Below, piece after piece: positions 26,401 to 33,445 of a stretch of 45,613 bases of DNA; position 1 is the stretch's first letter, and every line of letters begins with the position of its first letter. Under the pieces are notes generated by a model. The model saw only the letters and a program-made list of their open reading frames with translations, had not been told where the DNA came from and made no database searches. The stretch spans positions 1-45,613 of the forward strand of contig JAGMZX010000022.1 of NCBI GenBank assembly GCA_018005585.1, read 5' to 3'. The position numbers were made by a program, and so were the translations under genes. Origin of the DNA: Candidatus Hydrogenedentota bacterium. Its GTDB lineage: Bacteria; Hydrogenedentota; Hydrogenedentia; Hydrogenedentales; JAGMZX01.

Positions 26401-27572
26401 GAGGCCAGGACCAAGGCTATGCCCGCCCTGCGCAGACCGTGCCGTGCGCAGTGCGCGCATGCGCCTGTGATAGCCAGATACGTTGCAGGCAGCACGTAGA
26501 TAACATAGCGCGGCTGGAAGCAAGGCACGATCAGAAACGACAACGTGACTGTCAGGACGGTGGGCAGGACAATCCAGAGGAGTAGGAACGCAGCTTGTTC
26601 GCTGCGATATCCAGCGGCAGGCTCGGCGGTAGCCGGCGAAGCGGCCACGGGCCGAAGCGGACGGACCAGTGTCCCGAAGTATGCCAGATACGATACGATC
26701 ACGCCGCCCGTCCAGACGCCGGCGGCGATTGGAAACGCCGTTGTGAGTGCGGAAGCCGCGGCGCCGAGGACCAGTTCGTCTCCCGCGATACGCACACCGT
26801 CCACTGCCATAGCGATACGATAGGCGTCCAGAAAGAAATAGCTTGCAAGCCAATCGTACCAAGTGGACGTCAGGGACGGTTCCGCCAGGCTGGACCGGCT
26901 CAGCACGAAATAAAGCAGCGGAACGATGCCCGGTGCGTGCGCCAAGGTCCAAAGCGCCGTGCCGCGCCAACGCCGGGGGCGAAATGCCAGCAGGGTCAAC
27001 CCTTGCGCGAGCAGGAGCCAGCAGCCGAAGAGGTGTGACCAGACGAGCAATACGTTACAGAGCACATTCAGGCCCCACCACAGAAGGCCGCCCGTTTGCA
27101 GGGTCCTGGAAAAGGCGAATGCGGCGCACAGTCCCAGCAGCAATTCGAGAGGATACGGCCGTATCCCCTGACTGTGCATGATGCCGTAGGGAGACAGGGC
27201 CAGCAGCAGCGCGGCAAACCAGCCCCATCTACGGCCGAACATGCTTCGTCCGTAGGCGTACATCACGGGAATGGACAACGCGCCGATGACGACGCTGATC
27301 TTCCGCCAAGCCGCCAAGCCGCCGCCGAAGACGGCATCCCAGAGGTAAAGCAGCGCGAAGTAGAGCGGCATTTGTTCGCGGTTTCCGTGGTCCATAGGAA
27401 GCAGGCGGTAAAACTCGTGCGTATCCTGGAGCATCGTGACCGCGCAGTATTCATCGAACCACATGGACTGCCGTTCCAGGTCATGCGCGCGCAGCAAGGC
27501 CCCCACGGCCGTCAGAAGGAGGAGGCCGGCGATTGTCCATGCGCGGGAATAGTTGCGGCGGTCAATCTGCAT
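23454..27572 (-). CDS. GT-C membrane glycosyltransferase fused to TPR, beta-sandwich and sulfatase-like domains
   Basis: The 1372-residue protein has a polytopic N-terminus (about 1-450, 10-12 helices) like ArnT/PMT family GT-C glycosyltransferases: an acidic first loop in SMWFDEYCAVTML and SQGIRPYPLELLL are typical. Residues about 450-520 form a periplasmic cap, 525-650 are TPR-like, and 690-955 look like two beta-sandwich domains. From about 960 there is an alkaline-phosphatase-superfamily sulfatase domain (NILFYVVDCLRADHLPMYG, FTADHGEGFG). At the sulfatase nucleophile site it reads T1012-RPSM instead of C-x-P-S-R, so formylglycine is not expected and phospho- or phosphonoester transfer is possible. 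The ATG at 27572 is preferred to a GTG at 27611. It is last in a four-gene operon. Confidence 0.85.
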   Translation of the reverse strand: MQIDRRNYSRAWTIAGLLLLTAVGALLRAHDLERQSMWFDEYCAVTMLQDTHEFYRLLPMDHGNREQMPLYFALLYLWDAVFGGGLAAWRKISVVIGALSIPVMYAYGRSMFGRRWGWFAALLLALSPYGIMHSQGIRPYPLELLLGLCAAFAFSRTLQTGGLLWWGLNVLCNVLLVWSHLFGCWLLLAQGLTLLAFRPRRWRGTALWTLAHAPGIVPLLYFVLSRSSLAEPSLTSTWYDWLASYFFLDAYRIAMAVDGVRIAGDELVLGAAASALTTAFPIAAGVWTGGVIVSYLAYFGTLVRPLRPVAASPATAEPAAGYRSEQAAFLLLWIVLPTVLTVTLSFLIVPCFQPRYVIYVLPATYLAITGACAHCARHGLRRAGIALVLASFVTLTSIELVLPTGPNYVGPIRYIEARWTAGETILLCPDSDRDAFGMNFARPDPPLSGCRRLTGLYDALETALVSTNRAWVVIGRPPSIVGAAHGSRFERYCTLRNIRWAKTVFPGRWNMLLYACARPQGFVRLQKDPEIDAFSAALTDSLEDAALRWNLARALEQQQRFCDAAEQYKRILDTVEETSLDPETLSERLFEVGWDDSPTGANIYESLVGEVAVAWVRALAASSQPEAARRTLEQVRAAYPACSVLREMVIPATASRAPTPQIPAAPGRFYAYRLDEHLQEAVTTSPPSGESQPGAVALFPGAGGWTPGKHDSVFEVEEDGITLTAKDRDFLQSPLSITWYGPEVDSITIRMTVSGSDEVLVSWHPTGTLWDWCDEDGNCIIPIRVSQPGTPQTYAVRVDSLPRWQARAIDGLRIILPRGGELTLHEATLNTQQALFPSGAGAREFRIGNSLRSCLYVRTPAKTEYALRLPPDAHFTAAAGIVNEAPAVTFSLDVYTAAGSRTLSSLEVLSDASWLDMEADLSAYANQDVRLVLRTDCVMPGNIALWANPIIVQQRQTIAAQEVPNILFYVVDCLRADHLPMYGYDRMTAPNLTGFARQGMVFNRCLAPATCTRPSMASIFLGVDMLAHGLDCFDSTEISSIPTFVEFLRQAGYNTAAFTENPYTPPDAPKRRAYGMVEDFDELSAGRNGDTRRRVQEFLRQTRDYPFFAYVHTMECHVHIRGAGEMFYESAPPYQGKWTAHPADHLNAFDECILLSDANFKCIWDEIAALGLADETLIVFTADHGEGFGAHPGRIIHSYEPYDELVGVPLIAVWPGRIPAGVRITENVQSLDLAPTFLDAAGLAPFAGFQGMSLWPTLREGASQVAPDRVLFSYEGRDARKTTGISAMQGAFKLFGPLYSPRKRLFHLDEDPGETRSVRKDHGGLVEALEQRVRQHWPEQLTLRERFRPKAEQVVSVDVERDETLRAIGYLE

Positions 27573-27679
27573 TGGCGGTATCTCATTTACAGCGGGCCGG
27601 ACTATACGCACATTCTAATGAACCGGGAACGTCAAACCAAAGAACACGCGGGCCTCCGCGGCGGCGCGGAACGTTGTGG

Positions 27680-29044
27680 TTAACCCTTTTGGCCTTTTTT
27701 CGCGCTTTGCTGCAGTTGTTTGGCCGTCGCAATCGAGCCGATATATTTGTCCCTGCCCACCCAATGGTCGAGGATGGGGTTGGTCTTGCCGGTCTGTTTG
27801 CAGCGTCCGTCGATCCAGCCGTTCATGCGCGCGCGCAGCATGTCCACGATTTCGGGCTCCTGGCCGGCGAGGTTGTGCGCCTCGCCTGGGTCTTCGATGA
27901 GATTGTAAAGCTCCACGGGCGGCTTGTCGTGGAAATCCGGTTCGAGCGCTTCCCAGAATTTCCAGATGGGGGTGCGCCAGCCGTGCTTGCGCATCCACGT
28001 GCACTCGGTGATGTAAAAATCGGAGCGCGGGCTGCCTTGCCGGTCCTCGAAATAGCGTGATAGCGAGACTCCATCGAATGAAAGGCCCTTCGCGTGTTGT
28101 TTCAGGCCGCAAACGTCCAGCAGTGTCGGAATCAGGTCCTGGTGCAATGAGACGGCCTTCGTGCGCGCGCCTTGCGGCACGTGCCCCGGCCAGTAGTAGA
28201 TGAGCGGCACGACCAGCGTGGGCTCGTAGAGGCCGTGATGGTCGAAGAACGCCTCGTGATCGTACAGCGTTTCTCCGTGGTCGCCAGTGACCACGATGAG
28301 AGTGTCTTCCGCGCAACCGAGTTCCTCGAGCCGCGTCAGAATGCGCTGGCAGCAAGCGTCCATGTATGCGATTTCGCCATCGTACTGAGCGATCACGTAA
28401 TCCTTGTCCCGGACGCCGGGCGGCATCCAGGATTTGAAATAGTCCGCGAAGGGCTTGAAGGCGAACACGGGCTTCATGGTGTCCGGCAAGCGCTTGTTGC
28501 ACGGGTCCTTCGAGTAGAACAACTGGTCGAACGGCGGCGGCGGCAAGTAGGGTGAGTGCGGGTCCATGTGGCGCAGGAAAAGCAGCCAAGGCTTGCCTGA
28601 AGCGTGCATGCGTTCCATTTCCGGAATCGCCACCGCGTTCAGGTTCTCCGCCTTGCGCGCGGGACGGTCCTCCCACGCAGGCCAACCCTCGAAGTTCAGA
28701 TATTTGTCGAAGCCCCGGTAGAAACCCTTGTCGAAACCCACGACGGCCGAACGATACCCCGCATGGCGCAGGATTTCCGGCAGTGTAGGGCGGTCCTCCG
28801 GCAGCGGACCTTTCGGCCCAAGCGCGACCTGTTGGTGTGACACCACGTCGAGCCCGGTCAGGATGCTCGAATAGGCGGGCGTCGTCGGGATATAGGCGCT
28901 GAAGGCATTCTCAAACAGGACGCCTCGCGCCGCAATCCGGTCGAAGTGCGGTGTTGTCAGGCGCGGATAGCCGTAGCAGCTCATGTGGTCCCGGCGGATG
29001 CTGTCGATGGCGAAAATCAGGACATTGGGCAAGCGTTTCGGCAT
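27680..29044 (-). CDS. Sulfatase-like hydrolase/transferase with Thr nucleophile
   Basis: This 454-residue enzyme of the alkaline phosphatase/sulfatase superfamily has no signal peptide, so it is probably cytoplasmic or poorly exported. Metal-site motifs are NVLIFAIDSIRRDHMSCYGY and VVTGDHGETLYDHEAFFDHHG. The position of the sulfatase CxPSR is T54-TPAY, so Cys is Thr and the following Arg is Tyr; formylglycine maturation cannot occur. Thr is the nucleophile in phosphoethanolamine transferases and some phosphonate hydrolases. GGGAGA upstream fixes the ATG at 29044. It sits 47 bases after the isomerase gene and 107 bases before the fusion gene. Confidence 0.88.
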   Translation of the reverse strand: MPKRLPNVLIFAIDSIRRDHMSCYGYPRLTTPHFDRIAARGVLFENAFSAYIPTTPAYSSILTGLDVVSHQQVALGPKGPLPEDRPTLPEILRHAGYRSAVVGFDKGFYRGFDKYLNFEGWPAWEDRPARKAENLNAVAIPEMERMHASGKPWLLFLRHMDPHSPYLPPPPFDQLFYSKDPCNKRLPDTMKPVFAFKPFADYFKSWMPPGVRDKDYVIAQYDGEIAYMDACCQRILTRLEELGCAEDTLIVVTGDHGETLYDHEAFFDHHGLYEPTLVVPLIYYWPGHVPQGARTKAVSLHQDLIPTLLDVCGLKQHAKGLSFDGVSLSRYFEDRQGSPRSDFYITECTWMRKHGWRTPIWKFWEALEPDFHDKPPVELYNLIEDPGEAHNLAGQEPEIVDMLRARMNGWIDGRCKQTGKTNPILDHWVGRDKYIGSIATAKQLQQSAKKGQKG

Positions 29045-29091
29045 CAGAGGTTCTCCCAATGGCTCATGTCAATAGCCCGGTTCGCGATTCA

Positions 29092-29886
29092 TTACGCGTC
29101 GCAGGTCTGCAAGCAGGCGTTCAAGTACCCGTAACTCTCCGCGGCGATGATGGCGCACCGGCTGAGCGGATATTCCGCCGCACCGATGACTTCGAGGTTC
29201 ACCGGCCCCGCGTATCCTGCTTCGGCCAGTACCCGGCAGTAGCCGCGCAGGTCAATATCGCCGCGTCCGCAGGCCTGCAATTCCGGCGGGCCGGGGCTGG
29301 GGCCCGGTCCCGCGCAATCGCGGATGTGTACGTGCCTCACTCGCGAAATGACGCGCTTCAAGGCGTCTCGTGGCATTTCGCCCGCGCGATGGATATGGCT
29401 CGGGTCCATGTCGATGCCGAAAGCGGGCGAATCGATGCGCGCCATGGCTTCGAGCGTGGTTGCCGTGTTCCAGATGGCCGCGCCCACGTGCGCCTTCACG
29501 CACAAGGTTACGCCGAAGGGCTCCGCTTTCTCCGCCAACGCGGCCATGAGGTCGACGCACCGGTCCAGGTCGCTGGGGTTGTCCTTCGAGCCGCCCGGGC
29601 CGATGTTTACGACGGGGACGTCCAGCGCGGCGCCCGCTTCGAACGCTCTCAGGAGCCGCTCCTCGTCCAGCGCGGCCTCTTCCATTGCCGTGATGGGCAG
29701 TTCCAAATCCACGCTGACCGCCTTGATCTCCGCCGCTTGATGCTGCCACGCGTCGAGGCGCAGATGCTCGCACATGCCCTGGATCGCGCTGATCTCCGCC
29801 GCGCCGTAGCCGGCCCACTTGATGTGCTGCATGGCTGTGCGGAAATCGAAGCCGCAGAAAAGCACCGTGTTTACGCCCAACCGCAT
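29092..29886 (-). CDS. Sugar phosphate isomerase/epimerase-type TIM-barrel protein
   Basis: This 264-residue protein belongs to the xylose-isomerase-like AP-endonuclease-2 TIM-barrel family, which isomerises or epimerises free or keto-sugars with a divalent metal. The opening MRLGVNTVLF, the ligand strands VVNIGPGG, FGIDMDPSHIHRAGE, VRHVHIRDC and PVNLEVIGA are in the expected order. GGGGAG lies upstream of the ATG. It is 19 bases downstream of a Gfo/Idh/MocA gene; that pair is a standard sugar or inositol catabolic module. The actual substrate is unknown. Confidence 0.88.
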   Translation of the reverse strand: MRLGVNTVLFCGFDFRTAMQHIKWAGYGAAEISAIQGMCEHLRLDAWQHQAAEIKAVSVDLELPITAMEEAALDEERLLRAFEAGAALDVPVVNIGPGGSKDNPSDLDRCVDLMAALAEKAEPFGVTLCVKAHVGAAIWNTATTLEAMARIDSPAFGIDMDPSHIHRAGEMPRDALKRVISRVRHVHIRDCAGPGPSPGPPELQACGRGDIDLRGYCRVLAEAGYAGPVNLEVIGAAEYPLSRCAIIAAESYGYLNACLQTCDA

Positions 29887-29905
29887 CCTGTACTCCCCGG
29901 CGCGT

Positions 29906-30916
29906 TCAATACGCCACGTCGACGACCTTCCGCTGTTCCCATGAGGCGATACATGCCTCGATAATCTTCTGCGCGCGCAGCGCGTCCTCGCCCGACCCGT
30001 CGATGTCTTTCGGGGCGGCCTTCTGCTCGTTCTGCTCCAGCCAGCGGTGGATCCGCGACGAAAATGTCTCGCCGAATCCGGTCATGCCGCCAAGATGATG
30101 ATACGTTTCGGCCGCCGTCGTGTCGCGGCCGCAGAAGGTCAGGTCAACGCACGCGTCGTCAAGAACGAAACGGCCGCGGCTGCCCGTCACCTCGCACCGT
30201 TCGAGACCGAAGCCGCCGCCTGCGTCATAGCTGCCCGTCAAATGGCCCAGTACGCCGTTCCGGAACTGCATGTTGGCCTGCACGTTCGACCAGCATTTGC
30301 GCTTCCGGCCTTCGCGGGTCTCGCCCCGCAGAAAGAATGCCTGAACGCTGACCACATCGCCGCAAAAATAGCGCATCACGTCGATGGAATGCGGATGCAG
30401 CGCGCGGATATGAAAATGCGGCGAGGTCTCGTTGGGATTGTCGATCCACATCGTCATGTTGATCATGTGAAGGCGGCCGAGCCTGCCCGTTTCCACCCAT
30501 TCCTTCGCCAGGCGCGCCGCGGGCGTGAAACGATGGTTCAGGTCTATGCCGTAACGCAACCGTTTCTTTCTGGCCAGCGCCACCATCTCCCCGGCTTTGG
30601 CAATCTCGTTGGAAATGGGTTTCTCGCCCAGTACCGGGATGCCGCCTTCGAGCAGTTCCATCGTCGGGCGGTAGTGGTCGCCGCCGTTTTCCTTGCCCGC
30701 CGTGCACATGCTTGCGCAGTCGATCCGGATGCCGGACCGGAGAAGGTCCTGGACGCTGTAGAAGGCCGGGCAGCCGTAACTCGCGGCGGCACGGTCGGCG
30801 CGTTCCCGGATGATGTCGCACACCGCGGCAATCTTCGCGAACGGGTCCTGCTGATAGCACCGCGCGTGCACGTTTCCGATGTTACCCATGCCGACAATGG
30901 CCACGTTCAACGCCAT
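29906..30916 (-). CDS. Gfo/Idh/MocA family NAD(P)-dependent dehydrogenase
   Basis: The protein has 336 residues. It has the Rossmann start NVAIVGMGNIGNVHARCY and the family signature GEKPISNEIAKAGEM with the conserved EKP lysine. The C-terminal alpha/beta domain contains HPHSIDVMRYFCGD, where the catalytic His lies. Relatives oxidise or reduce inositols, amino sugars or glycosides at a ring hydroxyl. GGAGGA seven bases before the ATG at 30916 is a strong ribosome site, so the 20-residue upstream extension is rejected. It is the first gene of the leftward sugar operon and diverges from the outer membrane barrel gene. Confidence 0.92.
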   Translation of the reverse strand: MALNVAIVGMGNIGNVHARCYQQDPFAKIAAVCDIIRERADRAAASYGCPAFYSVQDLLRSGIRIDCASMCTAGKENGGDHYRPTMELLEGGIPVLGEKPISNEIAKAGEMVALARKKRLRYGIDLNHRFTPAARLAKEWVETGRLGRLHMINMTMWIDNPNETSPHFHIRALHPHSIDVMRYFCGDVVSVQAFFLRGETREGRKRKCWSNVQANMQFRNGVLGHLTGSYDAGGGFGLERCEVTGSRGRFVLDDACVDLTFCGRDTTAAETYHHLGGMTGFGETFSSRIHRWLEQNEQKAAPKDIDGSGEDALRAQKIIEACIASWEQRKVVDVAY

Positions 30917-30959
30917 GAAACCGTCCTCCTTGCGTTTGGATGCGCATTTCCCCGGGCAG

Positions 30960-31004
30960 GCGCGCCATTCAAGCATGACGCCATACTAAAATCAAATGGC
31001 GCGC
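30960..31004. promoter_or_regulatory. 10-base dyad overlapping a leftward candidate promoter
   Basis: GCGCGCCATT (30960-30969) and AATGGCGCGC (30995-31004) are perfect inverted repeats separated by 25 bases. Between and partly within them, leftward boxes TTGATT (30990-30995) and TTGAAT (30967-30972) are 17 bases apart and about 50 bases upstream of the dehydrogenase start. This could be an operator for the sugar operon, or a leader hairpin. Confidence 0.4.
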
Positions 31005-31082
31005 GGTCCCGGCCGCTGAATCAGGCTGGTTCCCAGGCGCGCGGTCCGGGTTGCTGGCGCGAAAAGCCGGTGCACGCTTCAT

Positions 31083-31112
31083 TTTACTTAACGGCCGCTT
31101 TTTCCGTATGAT
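31083..31112 (+). promoter_or_regulatory. Candidate promoter of the outer membrane barrel gene
   Basis: TTTACT (31083-31088) and TATGAT (31107-31112) are 18 bases apart; the -10 box matches 5/6. It sits in an AT-richer patch about 90 bases before the ATG. Confidence 0.35.
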
Positions 31113-31201
31113 CTTTTCCGGATACATGGGTCACGCTGCTCGCAGTCGGGGGAGGAGTGCACTCGTACCGGGCGGCGGTAATCAGCGGAAGGGAAACAGA
31201 C

Positions 31202-32806
31202 ATGCGCAGACTGCTTCTTGTCGCACTTATACTGTCATTTGCCGGTTCGGCCTTTGCCGAACTCCAGAATATCATGGTCGGCGGCGAACTCCGCATTCGC
31301 GGACGCTACTTCCGTAACGGCGTCACAACGCTCATTGGCCGCGAACAGCGGTTTCCCGCCACGACCGTGCCGGAGCGGGCGCTGGGCTTGTTCGGCCTGA
31401 CCAGCGTCTATGACGCGGACGACCGCGGTACGGACCGGACCTTTGTGGAACAGCGGACGGTGCTCAATGTTACCGCCAATTTCACCGACGACGTGTCCGC
31501 CTTCATCGAACTGGAGTCGTTTGGGTTTTGGGGCGAAACCAATGCGCTCGGGAACGAATTCCGCTCGAATTACCTGACAGGCGTGGACAGCAGGGCGTGG
31601 ACGGGTGACGACGTAGAGGTGTTCCAGGCCTACATCGACGCCAAGGAGATACTGGGCTATCCAGTCTCGCTGCGCGTTGGCCGCCAGGAACTCGTTTTCG
31701 GCGAGAGCTGGCTCGTCGGCAGCCGCGTGTCCCCGACGCTGGGCATCTCGTACGACGGCGTGCGTGCTACCTATGCGCACGACGACTTCACGGTCGACGC
31801 CTGGTGGACGAAACTGGCCGAGCGTTTTGACGACTTCGCGGATGACGATATTGATTTTTACGGTGTCTGGGGTGCATACAAAGGCATCGAAAAACTCACG
31901 ATTGAAATGTACTACTTGTTGCTCCATGACGGGACCGACATCAGCTTGACCAACCGGGGCCTGCTCTGGGAATGGCTCGAGGGCTTGGCGGACCTGGACA
32001 ACTACGAGTCCACGAACGTGCAGACGCTCGGCCTCCATCTCGACGGGAAAGCCGCCAACTTCGACTACGACCTGCAACTGGCCTATCAGTGGGGGCGGGC
32101 CACGCCGTACCTGCAGAATCCAGCCACGGGCGCCTTTACCCTATATACGCAGACGCCGTTCCTGCTGTATGCCGATGACAGCGCTGAGTACGACGCCTAC
32201 GCGGCGGATTTCGAAGTTGGCTATACCTTTGCCGACGCCAAAGTGAAGCCACGCGTCTATATTGGCGGCGCCTATTTTTCCGGCGACGATAATCGCGACA
32301 TCTCTTTTTGGGACTGGTTGAACCCGTTTGACAAGCCTGAGCCGAGTCTTTCCTTTAACCGCATCTTTTCCGGCGTGTGGTACAGTGCCAACTTCGATAT
32401 TCTCGGCGGCGCTTCTGCCTTGACGAACTTTCACCAACTGCGCACGGGTGTCAGCCTCGAACTGACGCCGGCCGTCAGTACGGGTCTGAGCCTTGCCTAT
32501 TTCGGCATCAATGAGCCATTCGACTGGCCCGCCGGGTTCCGCCTGGGCGGGTATCACGTGCCGTATGCGGCCAACCTCAGCTTCTGGACCGAAGAAGCCG
32601 CGGACGACATCGGGTACACCGCTCACGCGTGGCTCATGTACAAGTACTCGAAGGACTGGTGGATCAAGATCGGCTGGGAGCGGTTATTCACGGGCGATGG
32701 GGTCCGTGACGGCAGCTTTGTGCTCAAGAATGGCCACGAATTGCTTGCCGGCACCGACGACGAAGAGATGGACTACGTCTATTTCGACACGCAGCTCAAG
32801 TTCTGA
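31202..32806 (+). CDS. Alginate-export-like outer membrane beta-barrel protein
   Basis: This 534-residue exported protein has a clean signal peptide (MRRLLLVALILSFAGSAFA, cut before ELQN). The mature part alternates amphipathic strands and aromatic girdles; segments like LRVGRQELVFGESWLVG, ISYDGVRATYAHDDFTVDAWW and RIFSGVWYSANFDILGG match the alginate export (AlgE-like) porin family. The last residues FDTQLKF end in Phe, as outer membrane barrels usually do for BAM recognition. GGAAGGG upstream fixes the ATG at 31202. It probably lets an acidic sugar or oligosaccharide cross the outer membrane; its divergent neighbours are sugar enzymes. It is followed by an intrinsic terminator. Confidence 0.88.
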   Translation: MRRLLLVALILSFAGSAFAELQNIMVGGELRIRGRYFRNGVTTLIGREQRFPATTVPERALGLFGLTSVYDADDRGTDRTFVEQRTVLNVTANFTDDVSAFIELESFGFWGETNALGNEFRSNYLTGVDSRAWTGDDVEVFQAYIDAKEILGYPVSLRVGRQELVFGESWLVGSRVSPTLGISYDGVRATYAHDDFTVDAWWTKLAERFDDFADDDIDFYGVWGAYKGIEKLTIEMYYLLLHDGTDISLTNRGLLWEWLEGLADLDNYESTNVQTLGLHLDGKAANFDYDLQLAYQWGRATPYLQNPATGAFTLYTQTPFLLYADDSAEYDAYAADFEVGYTFADAKVKPRVYIGGAYFSGDDNRDISFWDWLNPFDKPEPSLSFNRIFSGVWYSANFDILGGASALTNFHQLRTGVSLELTPAVSTGLSLAYFGINEPFDWPAGFRLGGYHVPYAANLSFWTEEAADDIGYTAHAWLMYKYSKDWWIKIGWERLFTGDGVRDGSFVLKNGHELLAGTDDEEMDYVYFDTQLKF

Positions 32807-32823
32807 TTTCGTTCTGACCTGTT

Positions 32824-32864
32824 GCGGGGACATGACGCCGGTTGTGTCCCCGCGATTGCTTTTT
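32824..32864 (+). terminator. Intrinsic terminator after the outer membrane barrel gene
   Basis: A perfect 9-base stem, GCGGGGACA (32824-32832) with TGTCCCCGC (32845-32853), encloses a 12-base loop and is followed seven bases later by TTTTT (32860-32864). It lies 18 bases after the barrel stop and just before the convergent FHA gene. Confidence 0.8.
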
Positions 32865-32869
32865 GGCCC

Positions 32870-33445
32870 CTATTGCAGGAAGAGCAGCGCCCGCCACCGC
32901 AGGTATTCGAGCCCTCTCATCAGGCGGATGCGGAGATCCGGGAAGAAGTGACTGAGCAATACCAGAATCACCAGGATGATGACCACGGTGCTCAGTGCGC
33001 TGTTGAAAAGCCGGTGCAGGCTGCGCAGGCCGGCCCGGCACAGGAGAAGCAGCTTGCCCGCCAGCAGCCGCGAGGTCCAGAGCACGTCGTTGCCGGTCGA
33101 GATGCCGCGACTGCGGCTTGCCAGCCCGCCGGGCACGCATTGGAGGTATAGGAAGGTGTCGCCTGCCTGCACTACCCCGCCCTGACGCACGACGCGCGAA
33201 CGCAGACTGCCCGCGCGCCGCCCGTCGACGCGAACCACGGCCCCGTCTACGCAGCGTACGCGGTAACCGTCGCCCGCCGCGGTGATACGCGCATGGACGG
33301 GGCGGATCATGCGGTCCGTCGTGATGTTTACGGCGCACGCCGGGTCCGCTCCGATGTCGCAGGGCAGCCGCGTAATCGCGAAACCGGTTCCGTCCTCGGG
33401 GCCGTTGATAATCTCGAAGGTATCGTGAACGCCTTGCGTGTTCAC
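32870..33445 (-). CDS. FHA domain protein with C-terminal transmembrane helix
   Basis: This 191-residue protein has an FHA-like domain (about 8-108). The first strands (FEIINGPEDGTGFAITRLPCDIGADPAC) and the later region VHARI ... YLQCVPGG fit the fold, although the usual G-R-x and S-x-x-H core is weakened (GADPAC, RPVHARI). After a basic linker a single hydrophobic helix (STVVIILVILVLLSHFF, about 150-166) anchors it, leaving a short basic tail. The GTG start overlaps the Clp-like stop (GTGA), so the two are co-translated. FHA domains bind phosphothreonine; a Ser/Thr kinase is encoded at the start of the window, so a link is possible but unproven. Confidence 0.8.
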   Translation of the reverse strand: MNTQGVHDTFEIINGPEDGTGFAITRLPCDIGADPACAVNITTDRMIRPVHARITAAGDGYRVRCVDGAVVRVDGRRAGSLRSRVVRQGGVVQAGDTFLYLQCVPGGLASRSRGISTGNDVLWTSRLLAGKLLLLCRAGLRSLHRLFNSALSTVVIILVILVLLSHFFPDLRIRLMRGLEYLRWRALLFLQ

